Source of the DNA: Larkinella arboricola
GTDB taxonomy: Bacteria > Bacteroidota > Bacteroidia > Cytophagales > Spirosomataceae
Assembly (NCBI RefSeq): GCF_003259745.1
Contig: NZ_QLMC01000002.1
Coordinates: 62,001-126,000, forward strand
Reading direction: 5' to 3'
DNA: 64,000 nucleotides
In this document: positions 56,019 to 64,000 of the stretch, in pieces
How the letters are laid out: the number at the start of each line of letters is the position of its first letter
How positions within the stretch are numbered: the stretch's first letter is position 1
Position numbers and translations under genes: made by a program
The notes under the pieces: model-generated
The model's database searches: none
Told to the model about the DNA's origin: nothing
Seen by the model: the letters and a program-made list of their open reading frames with translations, nothing else

Positions 56019-57392
56019 ATGGCTTTACTGCAAAACGGGGCGCTGGAACGCCGGTTTTTAAGCTTTATTAACAGAGAACAACTTTTTGACCAAACTGATT
56101 GCATTCTGCTGACAATTAGCGGAGGACTGGATTCGGTGGTAATGGCGGAGTTGTTCCGGTCGGCGGGGTTGCGGTACGGAATGGCACACGTAAATTTTCA
56201 GCTTCGTGGTGCGGAGTCGGAGGGTGATGAAGCGTTTGTGAAGGAGTTGGCAGAACAACACGGTGTCCGGTTTCATACCGTCCGGCTGGCCGCTAAAAAC
56301 GAGTCCGAAGCGCAGGGCATTTCGACCCAGATGGCCGCCCGGAAATTGCGGTATGACTGGTTTGAGCAGGTAGCTGAGGAGTTTGATTACGCCCGTATTG
56401 CAACGGCTCACCATCAGGATGACGTCCTGGAAACCATTCTGTTGAATCTGGTGCGCGGAACTGGGTTGACTGGGCTAAAAGGGGTGCCCGTCCGTCAGGG
56501 CCGAATCATCCGCCCCCTGTGGTTTGCTGATCGGACGATGATTGAAGCCTACGCCCAAAACGGGGGGATACGCTGGCGAGAAGATAGTTCCAACGCGTCT
56601 GATAAATACCACCGAAACCGGCTGCGCCACCAGGTCGTTCCGGTCCTGAAGGAGATCAATCCGAACCTGCTCGAAACGTTGCAGACGACGGTGGCCCGGT
56701 TGCGGTCGGCGGATGCCCTGGTCGATGCCGAGATTCGCCGGTCGTGGGAAAAGCTGGCCGAAATGCGTCCGGAAGGCATCTTTCTTTCCATTGAGCAACT
56801 GCTGCTGCTGGAGGAATGGGAGTACCGTCTGGCGGAGTGGTTGAAACCGTACGGTTTTCAATACGCGCAACTGGGGGATATGGCAGAGACCGTGCGGGCA
56901 GACGGCTTTGGTCAGCAGTTTTATTCCGCAACCCACCTGCTCATTCGGGATCGCGACTACCTGATGATCAAACCCCGGCAGGCGGCTCCGGCACAAACCC
57001 TTATTCTGGATGCGATACCGGCCACTACGCTGAACGTTTTCGGGCAGTACGAACTTTATTTTGAGTTAATTCCGCGATCGGGTGATTTTCAGATTCCAGT
57101 GGATTCGAACATCGCCTGCCTGGATGCCGAACGAATTCAATGGCCCCTGACAATCCGGATCTGGCAAAACGGTGATCGCTTCCGACCCCTGGGCGTAAAA
57201 GGACACCAGACCGTCGGAAATTTTCTGACGAACCGGAAAGTAACCATTGCCGAGCGACAGTCGGCCCGGGTGCTGGTGTCGGGCGACCGGATTGCCTGGC
57301 TGGTCGGTTACCGGCCCGATGATTATTTTCGCATTACCGATCAAACCCGGACCATTCTAAAGATCGAACGACGCTTTCCGGCCCAACGCTGA
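56019..57392 (+). CDS. tilS: tRNA(Ile)-lysidine synthase TilS
   Basis: 457 aa. PP-loop SGGLDS at 34-39, the tRNA-contact block ATAHHQDDVLETILLNLVRG, WREDSSNASDKYHRNRLRHQVVP, and the C-terminal substrate domain (about 350-457: WQNGDRFRPLGVKGHQTV). It makes lysidine at C34 of the AUA-reading tRNA; an essential enzyme. Confidence 0.94.
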   Translation: MALLQNGALERRFLSFINREQLFDQTDCILLTISGGLDSVVMAELFRSAGLRYGMAHVNFQLRGAESEGDEAFVKELAEQHGVRFHTVRLAAKNESEAQGISTQMAARKLRYDWFEQVAEEFDYARIATAHHQDDVLETILLNLVRGTGLTGLKGVPVRQGRIIRPLWFADRTMIEAYAQNGGIRWREDSSNASDKYHRNRLRHQVVPVLKEINPNLLETLQTTVARLRSADALVDAEIRRSWEKLAEMRPEGIFLSIEQLLLLEEWEYRLAEWLKPYGFQYAQLGDMAETVRADGFGQQFYSATHLLIRDRDYLMIKPRQAAPAQTLILDAIPATTLNVFGQYELYFELIPRSGDFQIPVDSNIACLDAERIQWPLTIRIWQNGDRFRPLGVKGHQTVGNFLTNRKVTIAERQSARVLVSGDRIAWLVGYRPDDYFRITDQTRTILKIERRFPAQR

Positions 57393-57536
57393 CCAAAAGC
57401 CGTTAACGCATTCGTTTTCATCTTTTTGTTTTTCTCCCTTGTCTGCTGGCATTATCAGAAAATACCCTTATAATTGTGCGATGTACAAGCAATTTAAAGT
57501 TAGGTTCCATATGATTCACGAACCACTAGATTCATT

Positions 57537-59840
57537 ATGAACTATTTACGTTTACTATTGAGTGTTATTTTTTCGGTAGTGGCATTGGCGGTTCAGGGCC
57601 AGAGCACACGCCTGAAAGCGGCCAATAAACAGTTTGAGAACCTGGCGTATGCCCATGCCGCACAGGCATACGAAGACTTTTTGCGGGTTGATAAACGGAA
57701 AGATCCCGCCGAGACCCAGGAAGCCTATACGAAGCTGGCTTACAGCTACCGGGCGCTACAGGACACGAAAAACGCCGAGCGGATTTATGCCGATTTGATT
57801 AAAGAGTTTCCGGAAACCGACGCAAAAAATTACCTGTATTACGCACAGGCCCTGGCTGCCAACGGAAAATACCGTGATTCCCAAAAGATGTACAGCAAGT
57901 ACGGTGAGCGGCAGAAGGAAGATCTGCGTGGCCGGAAATTTACGGTTTCGTACATGGACATGAGTCGGTTTTTTCAGGATTCTTCCGCATACCGGGTCGA
58001 TTATTTGCCCATCAACTCACCGCAGGCTGATTTTAGCCCGATGTATTACCAGAACGGTCTGGCGTTTGTATCGGCCCGCAACGAATCCGGACCCGTCAAA
58101 CGAATTTTCGGCTGGAATCAGACTCCGTTTCTGGATTTATACCTGTTTCCCGATACGACCGAACTGCGGACGACTCCCAATCCTGGCGTTCAGGCTGCTT
58201 CGCTGGGAGGAGGAGACGTTATAACGGAAAGTACGGAAGTGATGCCGGGGAATGATAGGCCGCTTTCGAAGACCGAAGTGTTTAGCCGAACGCTCAACAC
58301 CAAGTACCACGAAGGCCCCATGACTTTTTTCAAGGATCAGAGCCGGATTATTTTTACCCGCAACAACACGGCTAAAGGGAAAAATGGGAAGAGTGCCGAC
58401 GGAATCCGGAAGCTGAAACTGTACATCGCCCAAAATAACGGCGGAAGCTGGCAGAACATCGAAGAACTGCCCTTCTGTAGCAACGATTATTCGGTAGGGC
58501 ATCCGGCCCTGTCGGCGGATGATACCAAACTGTTTTTTGTGTCCGATATGCCGGGTGGATATGGCGGAACGGACCTGTATGTGGTTGAATACAAGGATGG
58601 GCAGTGGTCGTCGCCGGTAAATATGGGCAAGGAAATTAATACCGAGGGCAACGAGATGTTTCCGTTTGTTGACGAAAATAATAACCTGTACTTCTCGTCC
58701 GATGGCCACGAAGGCCTGGGGGGACTGGATTTGTTCTATGCCGAACTGCGCGACGGAGTGGCCTTCAAGGGTGTCCAGAATCTGGGGTATCCGCTTAATT
58801 CTGAGAAAGATGATTTTGGGCTGATTACGAGCCAGAACCGTTCGACCGGTTACTTCAGCAGTAACCGGAAACGCGGTGTCAGTGATGATAATATTTACAG
58901 CTTCCGGCGCACCTGTAAACAACTCAACATTTTTGTGTATGACGCAAAAACCAACGAACCCATTGCCGTAGCCGATGTACGGGTGATTAAAGCGGGTGTA
59001 AATCAGGATTTGCGTTTTACAGGAACCGACGGCAAAACCGGTTTTTGCGTGGACGCCAACGTCGACTATGAGTTTAAGGCCATCAAGGAGGGCTACGCCA
59101 CCAACAGCGTTCGGTTTTCAACCATGACGCAATCGGAACGGCCCGTCCTGAACGTGTCGATTTATCTGGAAAAAAGCGAAAATACGCTGGTAAAAGGCAC
59201 GGTAAAAACCGAAGTAAACCAGCAACCGGCGCCGGGCGTGACCGTCACCCTGCGAAACGATAAGGACAAGTCGGAGCAGCGGGTGGTGACTGGATCGGAC
59301 GGTAAGTACGAATTTGAAATGAAGCCCGGCGCACCTTATACGCTCACGACCGAGAAAAACCGGTATACGGCCAACCGGGAGAAACTTCCCAAAATGAAAG
59401 CGGGTAAAAATCCTAAACTGATTGAAAAACAGCAGGGCATTTACGGCGAGGGGGATGTGTTTGAACTGAAAAACATCTATTACGATTATAACAAATTTTT
59501 TATTCGGCCGGATGCTGCCCGCGAACTGGATCATCTGGTGGCGCTGCTGCGGAAATACCCGGAAATGAAAATTGAGTTGCGCTCACACACCGACAGCCGA
59601 GCCAGCGACGCCTACAACCTGCAACTATCAACCTACCGCGCCCGGGCCGCCGTTGATTACCTCGTTAACCGGGGAATCGAGCCAAACCGTCTGAGCGCCC
59701 AGGGCTACGGCGAAAGCGAGATTCTGAACGGTTGCACGGATCAGATTGCCTGTCCTGAAAGCAAACATCAGCAAAACCGCCGAACCGAATTCAAGATTGT
59801 AACGGTGCAGCGGAGTAACCCCGAAATAACGGGAAAATAA
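57537..59840 (+). CDS. porE: PorE-like protein: TPR, beta-propeller, regulatory and OmpA domains
   Basis: 767 aa with signal peptide (VFSVVALAVQGQ type). TPR-like helices at about 25-130 (AHAAQAYEDFLRVDKR), PD40/WD40-like propeller at about 150-450 (GHPALSADDTKLFFVSDMPG, FPFVDENNNLYFSSDGHEG), two carboxypeptidase-regulatory domains (about 455-545 and 550-625), and an OmpA-like domain (about 640-760: LKNIYYDYNKFFIRPDA, LRSHTDSRASDAYN). This order is that of PorE, which ties T9SS to peptidoglycan; other OmpA-propeller proteins have similar layouts. Confidence 0.8.
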   Translation: MNYLRLLLSVIFSVVALAVQGQSTRLKAANKQFENLAYAHAAQAYEDFLRVDKRKDPAETQEAYTKLAYSYRALQDTKNAERIYADLIKEFPETDAKNYLYYAQALAANGKYRDSQKMYSKYGERQKEDLRGRKFTVSYMDMSRFFQDSSAYRVDYLPINSPQADFSPMYYQNGLAFVSARNESGPVKRIFGWNQTPFLDLYLFPDTTELRTTPNPGVQAASLGGGDVITESTEVMPGNDRPLSKTEVFSRTLNTKYHEGPMTFFKDQSRIIFTRNNTAKGKNGKSADGIRKLKLYIAQNNGGSWQNIEELPFCSNDYSVGHPALSADDTKLFFVSDMPGGYGGTDLYVVEYKDGQWSSPVNMGKEINTEGNEMFPFVDENNNLYFSSDGHEGLGGLDLFYAELRDGVAFKGVQNLGYPLNSEKDDFGLITSQNRSTGYFSSNRKRGVSDDNIYSFRRTCKQLNIFVYDAKTNEPIAVADVRVIKAGVNQDLRFTGTDGKTGFCVDANVDYEFKAIKEGYATNSVRFSTMTQSERPVLNVSIYLEKSENTLVKGTVKTEVNQQPAPGVTVTLRNDKDKSEQRVVTGSDGKYEFEMKPGAPYTLTTEKNRYTANREKLPKMKAGKNPKLIEKQQGIYGEGDVFELKNIYYDYNKFFIRPDAARELDHLVALLRKYPEMKIELRSHTDSRASDAYNLQLSTYRARAAVDYLVNRGIEPNRLSAQGYGESEILNGCTDQIACPESKHQQNRRTEFKIVTVQRSNPEITGK

Positions 59841-59900
59841 GGACGGTTTTCGCCATCCGGAATGGGTTGAAACCGTACCTTCGCCGAAAAAGGCAATGTA

Positions 59901-60326
59901 GTGATAACGATTCGACCTATCAGACCCGAAGAGACGTACCCACTTCGTCACGAAGTTTTGTGGCCCGACAAACCGTTTGCGTATGTAATGCTGGCCGAGG
60001 ATGCCGACGGGTATCATTTCGGTGCTTTTCGCGAGAACGAGCTGTTAGCGGTTATTTCCCTGTTTGAGAAAGACGGTATTGCCCGCTTCCGAAAGTTTGC
60101 CACCCGCCCGGACGCCCAGCGGCAAGGCATTGGCTCTCATTTGTTAAATCAGGTGATCGACAAAGCCCGACAACTCGGGGCCGACAAACTCTGGTGCGAT
60201 GCCCGGCTTTCGGCGGCTGCTTTTTACCAGCGATTTGGCATGGAACCGGAAGGGGAGGTGTTTTTTAAGGATGAGATTCCGTATGCGAAATACGTACTCC
60301 CTTTAAGCAATTCGCCCACGGTTTGA
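59901..60326 (+). CDS. GNAT family N-acetyltransferase
   Basis: 141 aa, GTG start (an ATG five bases upstream is out of frame and stops at once). The acetyl-CoA loop is RPDAQRQGIGSHLL, followed by KLWCDARLSAAAFYQRFGM. A possible TACCTTCG promoter lies at 59876-59883. Substrate unknown. Confidence 0.85.
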   Translation: MITIRPIRPEETYPLRHEVLWPDKPFAYVMLAEDADGYHFGAFRENELLAVISLFEKDGIARFRKFATRPDAQRQGIGSHLLNQVIDKARQLGADKLWCDARLSAAAFYQRFGMEPEGEVFFKDEIPYAKYVLPLSNSPTV

Positions 60327-60339
60327 GTCGTGGGCGAAT
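60310..60339. terminator. Convergent terminator overlapping the GNAT stop
   Basis: 11-bp perfect stem (60310-60320 with 60329-60339) around the stop codon; flanks include T-rich sequence. Confidence 0.65.
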
Positions 60340-60342
60340 CGC

Positions 60343-61269
60343 TTATTTAAAACTATTAATCATGCTGTTGTGCAGGGTTCGGGGGCTCCAGTACCCGCTG
60401 GCAATAATCCGGCGGACACTCAATAACGGATTTTCCTCGTCGCGTTTCTTTTCGGCTAGCTGATAAGCGCCCAGATAACCCCGCTTCTTTAATTCAACGG
60501 TAGCTTCGTGATTCCAGAGCCCGAACGGATAAGCGAAATGTCGAACGGGTTTGCCCGTAATCGTTTCCAGCTTTTTGGTGGGTTCCTCGATTTGCGTCAC
60601 CCAGTCTTGGCCCTGGTATTTCTTGACATTATGATGGTCCCAGGTATGGCAGCCGATGGTATGTCCCCGGTCGGCCAGGTCCTTGATCTGCTGTTTATCC
60701 ATGTAATGCTGATAACCCCGGCGGCCGATGGAGGCTGTCATGATGAAAAAAGCTCCTTTAAAACCGTGTTTTTCCAGTTCGGGCGCGGCCAGTTCGTATT
60801 GTTCAAGATCACCGTCGTCGAAAGTGATCATCACCGGTTTTTCGGGTAAAGGTGCCCCAGTGGCCAGATAGGCGTAAAGCTGATCGGGCGAAATAGACTG
60901 GTAGCCGCTGTCGGCCAGCATCTTGATCTGATCCTTGAACACCTGCACCGGCATGATGTAACTGCGGGCGTTTTCGGAATCCTTCGGACGCCATTCGCGG
61001 ATCTGGTGGTAACACAAAATCGGTACCTGTTTACGACCTAAAATGGTGGCGGCATCGGCAATCTTGCTGGCCGGAATGCTCGCTGGATCGATGTTGGCAG
61101 TGGGTTCGGGCTTTGATTCCGGAGCGGTTTTTTCCTTTGGGTCTTCAACCGAAGCGGCACTGGCTTCCAGTGTGCTGGTCGAAGCCTGTTGTTGTGTGCA
61201 GGAAAAGAACGGCCCAGCAGTAAGTGATGAAATCAGAATGGGTAAGAAGAGACGGCCTTTGAAAATCAT
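60343..61269 (-). CDS. Polysaccharide deacetylase (NodB) lipoprotein
   Basis: 308 aa from the ATG at 61269 (MIFKGRLFLPILISSLT; the lipobox Cys follows in PFFSC). A Pro/Glu-rich linker of about 40 residues follows. NodB domain from about 85: VPILCYHQI, MITFDDGD with the catalytic Asp pair, GCHTWDHHN with metal His, and HFAYPFG. It would remove acetyl groups from cell-wall or exopolysaccharide at the envelope. Confidence 0.9.
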   Translation of the reverse strand: MIFKGRLFLPILISSLTAGPFFSCTQQQASTSTLEASAASVEDPKEKTAPESKPEPTANIDPASIPASKIADAATILGRKQVPILCYHQIREWRPKDSENARSYIMPVQVFKDQIKMLADSGYQSISPDQLYAYLATGAPLPEKPVMITFDDGDLEQYELAAPELEKHGFKGAFFIMTASIGRRGYQHYMDKQQIKDLADRGHTIGCHTWDHHNVKKYQGQDWVTQIEEPTKKLETITGKPVRHFAYPFGLWNHEATVELKKRGYLGAYQLAEKKRDEENPLLSVRRIIASGYWSPRTLHNSMINSFK

Positions 61270-61425
61270 CGTTAATCCAGACAACAAGATGGTAAATTGA
61301 ACTCATTCCCGGGCAATATACAGAAAAGGTCACTTCTGAAGTGATGCGAAAATTGGTGGAATTGTTACCAGTTGACAATCAGGCTGTAGAAAAATTAAAA
61401 ACGATTTTCCGGCCTGGCAAATGGA

Positions 61426-61740
61426 TTATACTGCGGATTGCTGGTCTTCTTTTTTCAACCGGGCATCCAGCCAGAACGTACCGAACGGAACCAGCGAGGC
61501 AACAAAGGCAACCAGAACCCGGCCGAAGGACCAGCGACGGTCAAACGTAACGGAAACAAGAGAAAGCATATAGGCTACAAACAGAACACCGTGAGCCCAG
61601 CCCACCAGTTTGACGGCCATTGGGAGGTTCGCCCAATATTTTAACGGCATGGCAATTCCAAGCAGAACCAGGTAGGAGATACCTTCCAGAATACCGATCA
61701 TACGAAAACGACCGAGCGACGATTTAAGCGAAAGTGACAT
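61426..61740 (-). CDS. DUF3817 small membrane protein
   Basis: 104 aa, three hydrophobic helices (IGILEGISYLVLLGIAMPLKY, AHGVLFVAYMLSLVSV, RVLVAFVASLVPFGTFWLDARL). The blocks GxxEGxSYLxLL and LVPFGTFWLD are those of DUF3817. Function unknown. Confidence 0.88.
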   Translation of the reverse strand: MSLSLKSSLGRFRMIGILEGISYLVLLGIAMPLKYWANLPMAVKLVGWAHGVLFVAYMLSLVSVTFDRRWSFGRVLVAFVASLVPFGTFWLDARLKKEDQQSAV

Positions 61741-61763
61741 AGTACAGTTAGCGATGGATATGA

Positions 61764-61771
61764 CAAAGATA
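61764..61771 (-). promoter_or_regulatory. -7 element of the DUF3817 gene (TATCTTTG)
   Basis: Exact TAnnTTTG on the minus strand, 23 bp before the ATG; no clear -33. Confidence 0.4.
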
Positions 61772-61835
61772 GCGAGGGTTCGCTAAATTAATGGAAACGA
61801 TGAGACGGTATTGACACGTCTAAAATCCGATACTA

Positions 61836-61863
61836 AAAAAGGCAAGCCGGAGCCTGCCTTTTC
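61836..61863 (-). terminator. Terminator of sufB
   Basis: AAAAAGGCA/TGCCTTTTC stem with a partly paired GC interior, 27 bp after the sufB stop; the T-run side faces away from sufB. Confidence 0.75.
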
Positions 61864-61890
61864 AAGATTTATTAACAGGGAAGTACGGGA

Positions 61891-63336
61891 TTAACCAACG
61901 CTGCCTTCCAGACTGATTTCGAGGAGCTTCTGAGCCTCTACGGCAAACTCCATCGGCAGTTGATTCAGGACTTCCTTGGCGTATCCGTTGATGATCAGGG
62001 CCACAGCCTGCTCCGTCGGAATACCCCGCTGGTTGCAGTAGAACAACTGATCTTCACCGATTTTGGACGTCGTGGCTTCGTGCTCGACGGTCGCGGTCTG
62101 GTTGTTTACTTCGATATACGGGAACGTGTGCGCTCCGCAGCGGTCGCCCAGCAGGAGGGAGTCACACTGGGAGTAGTTACGGGCGTTTTCGGCCCGTTTA
62201 AACACCTGCACCAGCCCCCGGTAAGCGTTCTGGCTCCGACCCGCCGAAATTCCTTTCGATACAATCCGGCTTTTGGTGTTTTTACCGACGTGGATCATCT
62301 TGGTTCCGGTATCGGCCTGCTGGAAGTTGTTTGTAACGGCTACGGAGTAGAACTCCCCGATCGAGTAGTCGCCTTTCAGAATCACCGACGGATATTTCCA
62401 GGTGATAGCCGAACCGGTTTCCACCTGCGTCCAGGAGATTTTCGAGTGCGCTCCTTCACAAATACCGCGTTTGGTAACGAAGTTGTAAATACCGCCCCGG
62501 CCTTCTTTGTCGCCCGGATACCAGTTCTGAACCGTCGAGTACTTGATTTCGGCTTCCTTAGCCGCCACCAGCTCAACCACAGCCGCATGCAACTGGTTTT
62601 CGTCGCGCATCGGGGCCGTACAGCCTTCCAGATAACTTACATACGAACCTTCGTCGGCCACGATCAGTGTCCGTTCAAACTGCCCGGTTCCGGCGGCATT
62701 AATCCGGAAATAGGTCGATAATTCCATCGGACACCGAACGCCTTTCGGAATGTAACAGAATGAACCGTCGGAGAAGACCGCCGAGTTAAGGGCCGCAAAA
62801 TAGTTGTCGCGGGGTGGAACCACCGAACCCAGGTATTTGCGGACCAGTTCAGGGTGTTCCTGAACGGCTTCGGTCATCGAGCAGAAAATAATGCCCAGAT
62901 CTTTCAGTTTATCTTTAAACGTAGTGGCAATGGAAACCGAGTCGATAACGGCATCCACTGCAACACCCGACAGGCGTTCCTGTTCCTGTAGGGAGATACC
63001 AAGCCGCTCAAAAGTAGCCCGCAGTTCCGGATCGATCTCGTCCAGACTGTTTACGGTTTTCTTTTGCTTTGGAGCGGAATAATATTTAAGTGCCTGATAG
63101 TCAATTGGAGGATACTTCAAGTTTGACCAGTGTGGTTCTTTCAAAGTTTCCCAATACCGATATGCTTTCAACCGCCATTCCAATAACCATTCCGGCTCGT
63201 TTTTCTTGGCGGAGATGAACCGAACAATGTCTTCATTCAGACCCATCGGTGCTTCATCCGCTTCGATTAATGTTTCGAAACCGTACTTGTATTCGGAATT
63301 GGTAATACTTTCTAAAATTTCAACGTCTTTGCTCAT
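61891..63336 (-). CDS. sufB: Fe-S cluster assembly protein SufB
   Basis: 481 aa. [60 protein letters not shown] and YPYIE-like [21 protein letters not shown] are characteristic; the C-terminal Cys (LFYCNQRGI) near 430 and the Glu of VEHEA are the catalytic pair. It is a scaffold with SufC and SufD, which are not downstream here because a terminator follows. Confidence 0.96.
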   Translation of the reverse strand: MSKDVEILESITNSEYKYGFETLIEADEAPMGLNEDIVRFISAKKNEPEWLLEWRLKAYRYWETLKEPHWSNLKYPPIDYQALKYYSAPKQKKTVNSLDEIDPELRATFERLGISLQEQERLSGVAVDAVIDSVSIATTFKDKLKDLGIIFCSMTEAVQEHPELVRKYLGSVVPPRDNYFAALNSAVFSDGSFCYIPKGVRCPMELSTYFRINAAGTGQFERTLIVADEGSYVSYLEGCTAPMRDENQLHAAVVELVAAKEAEIKYSTVQNWYPGDKEGRGGIYNFVTKRGICEGAHSKISWTQVETGSAITWKYPSVILKGDYSIGEFYSVAVTNNFQQADTGTKMIHVGKNTKSRIVSKGISAGRSQNAYRGLVQVFKRAENARNYSQCDSLLLGDRCGAHTFPYIEVNNQTATVEHEATTSKIGEDQLFYCNQRGIPTEQAVALIINGYAKEVLNQLPMEFAVEAQKLLEISLEGSVG

Positions 63337-63489
63337 GATTGGTTGCGGACTAATACACGCAAAAGTCTATAGGATAAACAAAACGGATGGGAGGTCTGTT
63401 CCGCTCAGGATAGGCAAATATCGGAAAGTTTCCCGTTACTTCGTATAAATGTCTAGAATCCGGTGGTCTTCAACTGGTTTGGTGGGCCG

Positions 63490-63978
63490 TCAGTCTTTGT
63501 CCATCGGTACGTTGACGCCGAAAGGAATGGGACGCGAAATCCGTTCTTCCAGCGAAATAAAGGTTTCGGTCCGCTGAATCCCGGCTACTTTCTGAATTTT
63601 ATCGTGCAGCACTTCGCGCAGGTGCTGGGTGTCGCGGCAGACTATTTTGGCAAAAATGCTGTAAATACCGGTAGTGTAGTGAATGTTAACCACTTCCGGA
63701 ATTTTCAGCAATTCGGTCGCGACGGTTTCGTACAGGGAGCTTTTGTCGAGATAAATGCCCAGAAAACCGCTGATGTCCCACCCCAGTTTGGTGTGGTCAA
63801 TCACCAGTTGCGAACCCCGCACGATCCCCATCTGTTCCATTTTCTTCATCCGGACGTGCACAGTCCCTCCTGAGACGAAAATCCGTTTTCCTATTTCGGT
63901 GTAAGCCATATTGGCATCTTCCATTAACAGGGTCAGGATTTTGAGATCAACATTATCAATCTCTAAATTTTTTTCCAT
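63490..63978 (-). CDS. Lrp/AsnC-family transcriptional regulator
   Basis: 162 aa. HTH at about 10-60 (DLKILTLLMEDANMAYTEIG, FVSGGTVHVRMKKMEQMGIV), then the RAM ligand domain (VIDHTKLGWDISGFLGIYLD, IHYTTGIYSIFAKIVCRDT). Probably senses an amino acid. 153 bp upstream of sufB on the same strand; no feature linking the two was seen. Confidence 0.93.
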   Translation of the reverse strand: MEKNLEIDNVDLKILTLLMEDANMAYTEIGKRIFVSGGTVHVRMKKMEQMGIVRGSQLVIDHTKLGWDISGFLGIYLDKSSLYETVATELLKIPEVVNIHYTTGIYSIFAKIVCRDTQHLREVLHDKIQKVAGIQRTETFISLEERISRPIPFGVNVPMDKD

Positions 63979-64000
63979 CTAAGTTGAGAAAATTTTAATT

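Overview
This 64 kb window is ordinary chromosome of a member of the Bacteroidota, most likely the Cytophagales (family Spirosomaceae or close). Pointers seen in the sequence are Bacteroidota-type promoters (TAnnTTTG at -7), no consistent Shine-Dalgarno sites, a Rho factor with a long disordered insert, type IX secretion parts (a C-terminal sorting domain, PorD and PorE homologues), a PadR regulator fused by ATGA overlap to an FtsX/MacB permease with the Cytophagales 'prefix' domain, and the bamD-rpoZ-coaBC-porD-recN cluster. I see no phage, integrase, insertion sequence, CRISPR array, tRNA or rRNA.

Layout. 1-3 kb: the end of a GH43 glycosidase gene, a GH5-like secreted glycosidase and small stress/membrane proteins. 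3.1-5.2 kb: groS-groL. 5.4-9.3 kb: hypothetical protein, CDF metal exporter, double GNAT acetyltransferase, secreted protein. 9.5-15.3 kb: PadR regulator and two paralogous ABC-type permeases with no ATPase gene beside them. 15.4-17.6 kb: aminotransferase and prephenate dehydrogenase (tyrosine branch). 17.6-23.2 kb: GTPase, lipoprotein, two DUF2383 four-helix proteins, a broken AraC regulator and a CNNM/CorC-type membrane protein. 23.3-28.5 kb: cytochrome c maturation operon ccmB-C-D-E-F plus a small membrane protein. 28.8-31.2 kb: feoA-feoB. 31.3-37.4 kb: a 54-residue membrane protein, nnr, rplS, dapF, rhodanese, htpG. 37.4-41.7 kb: OmpA-HhH-HhH operon and rho. 42.1-46 kb: MscS channel, coaX, outer-membrane protein, lptC. 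46-53 kb: SCO/cytochrome c pair, then the bamD to recN cluster. 53-64 kb: T9SS cargo, OstA-like protein, tilS, PorE-like protein, GNAT, polysaccharide deacetylase, DUF3817 protein, sufB and an Lrp/AsnC regulator.

Themes. Envelope building recurs: LptC and an OstA protein for LPS transport, BamD for outer-membrane assembly, PorD/PorE for T9SS, and OmpA proteins. Redox and metal handling is the other theme: ccm, SCO, cytochrome c, Feo, CDF and SufB.

The most unusual signal is not a gene. At least nine intergenic stretches hold inverted repeats whose arms are built from roughly 10-bp units. The clearest, at 16631-16718, has four 10-bp units in each arm. Several sequence families (GATTCC-CGGAT, CGGAGTTGAG, CTCTGATTAG and others) share this architecture, and none has a terminator T-tract. 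They may be a class of helically phased intergenic hairpin. Other leads are a shared palindromic site before the secreted protein and padR, and a CcmE of the CxxxY type.
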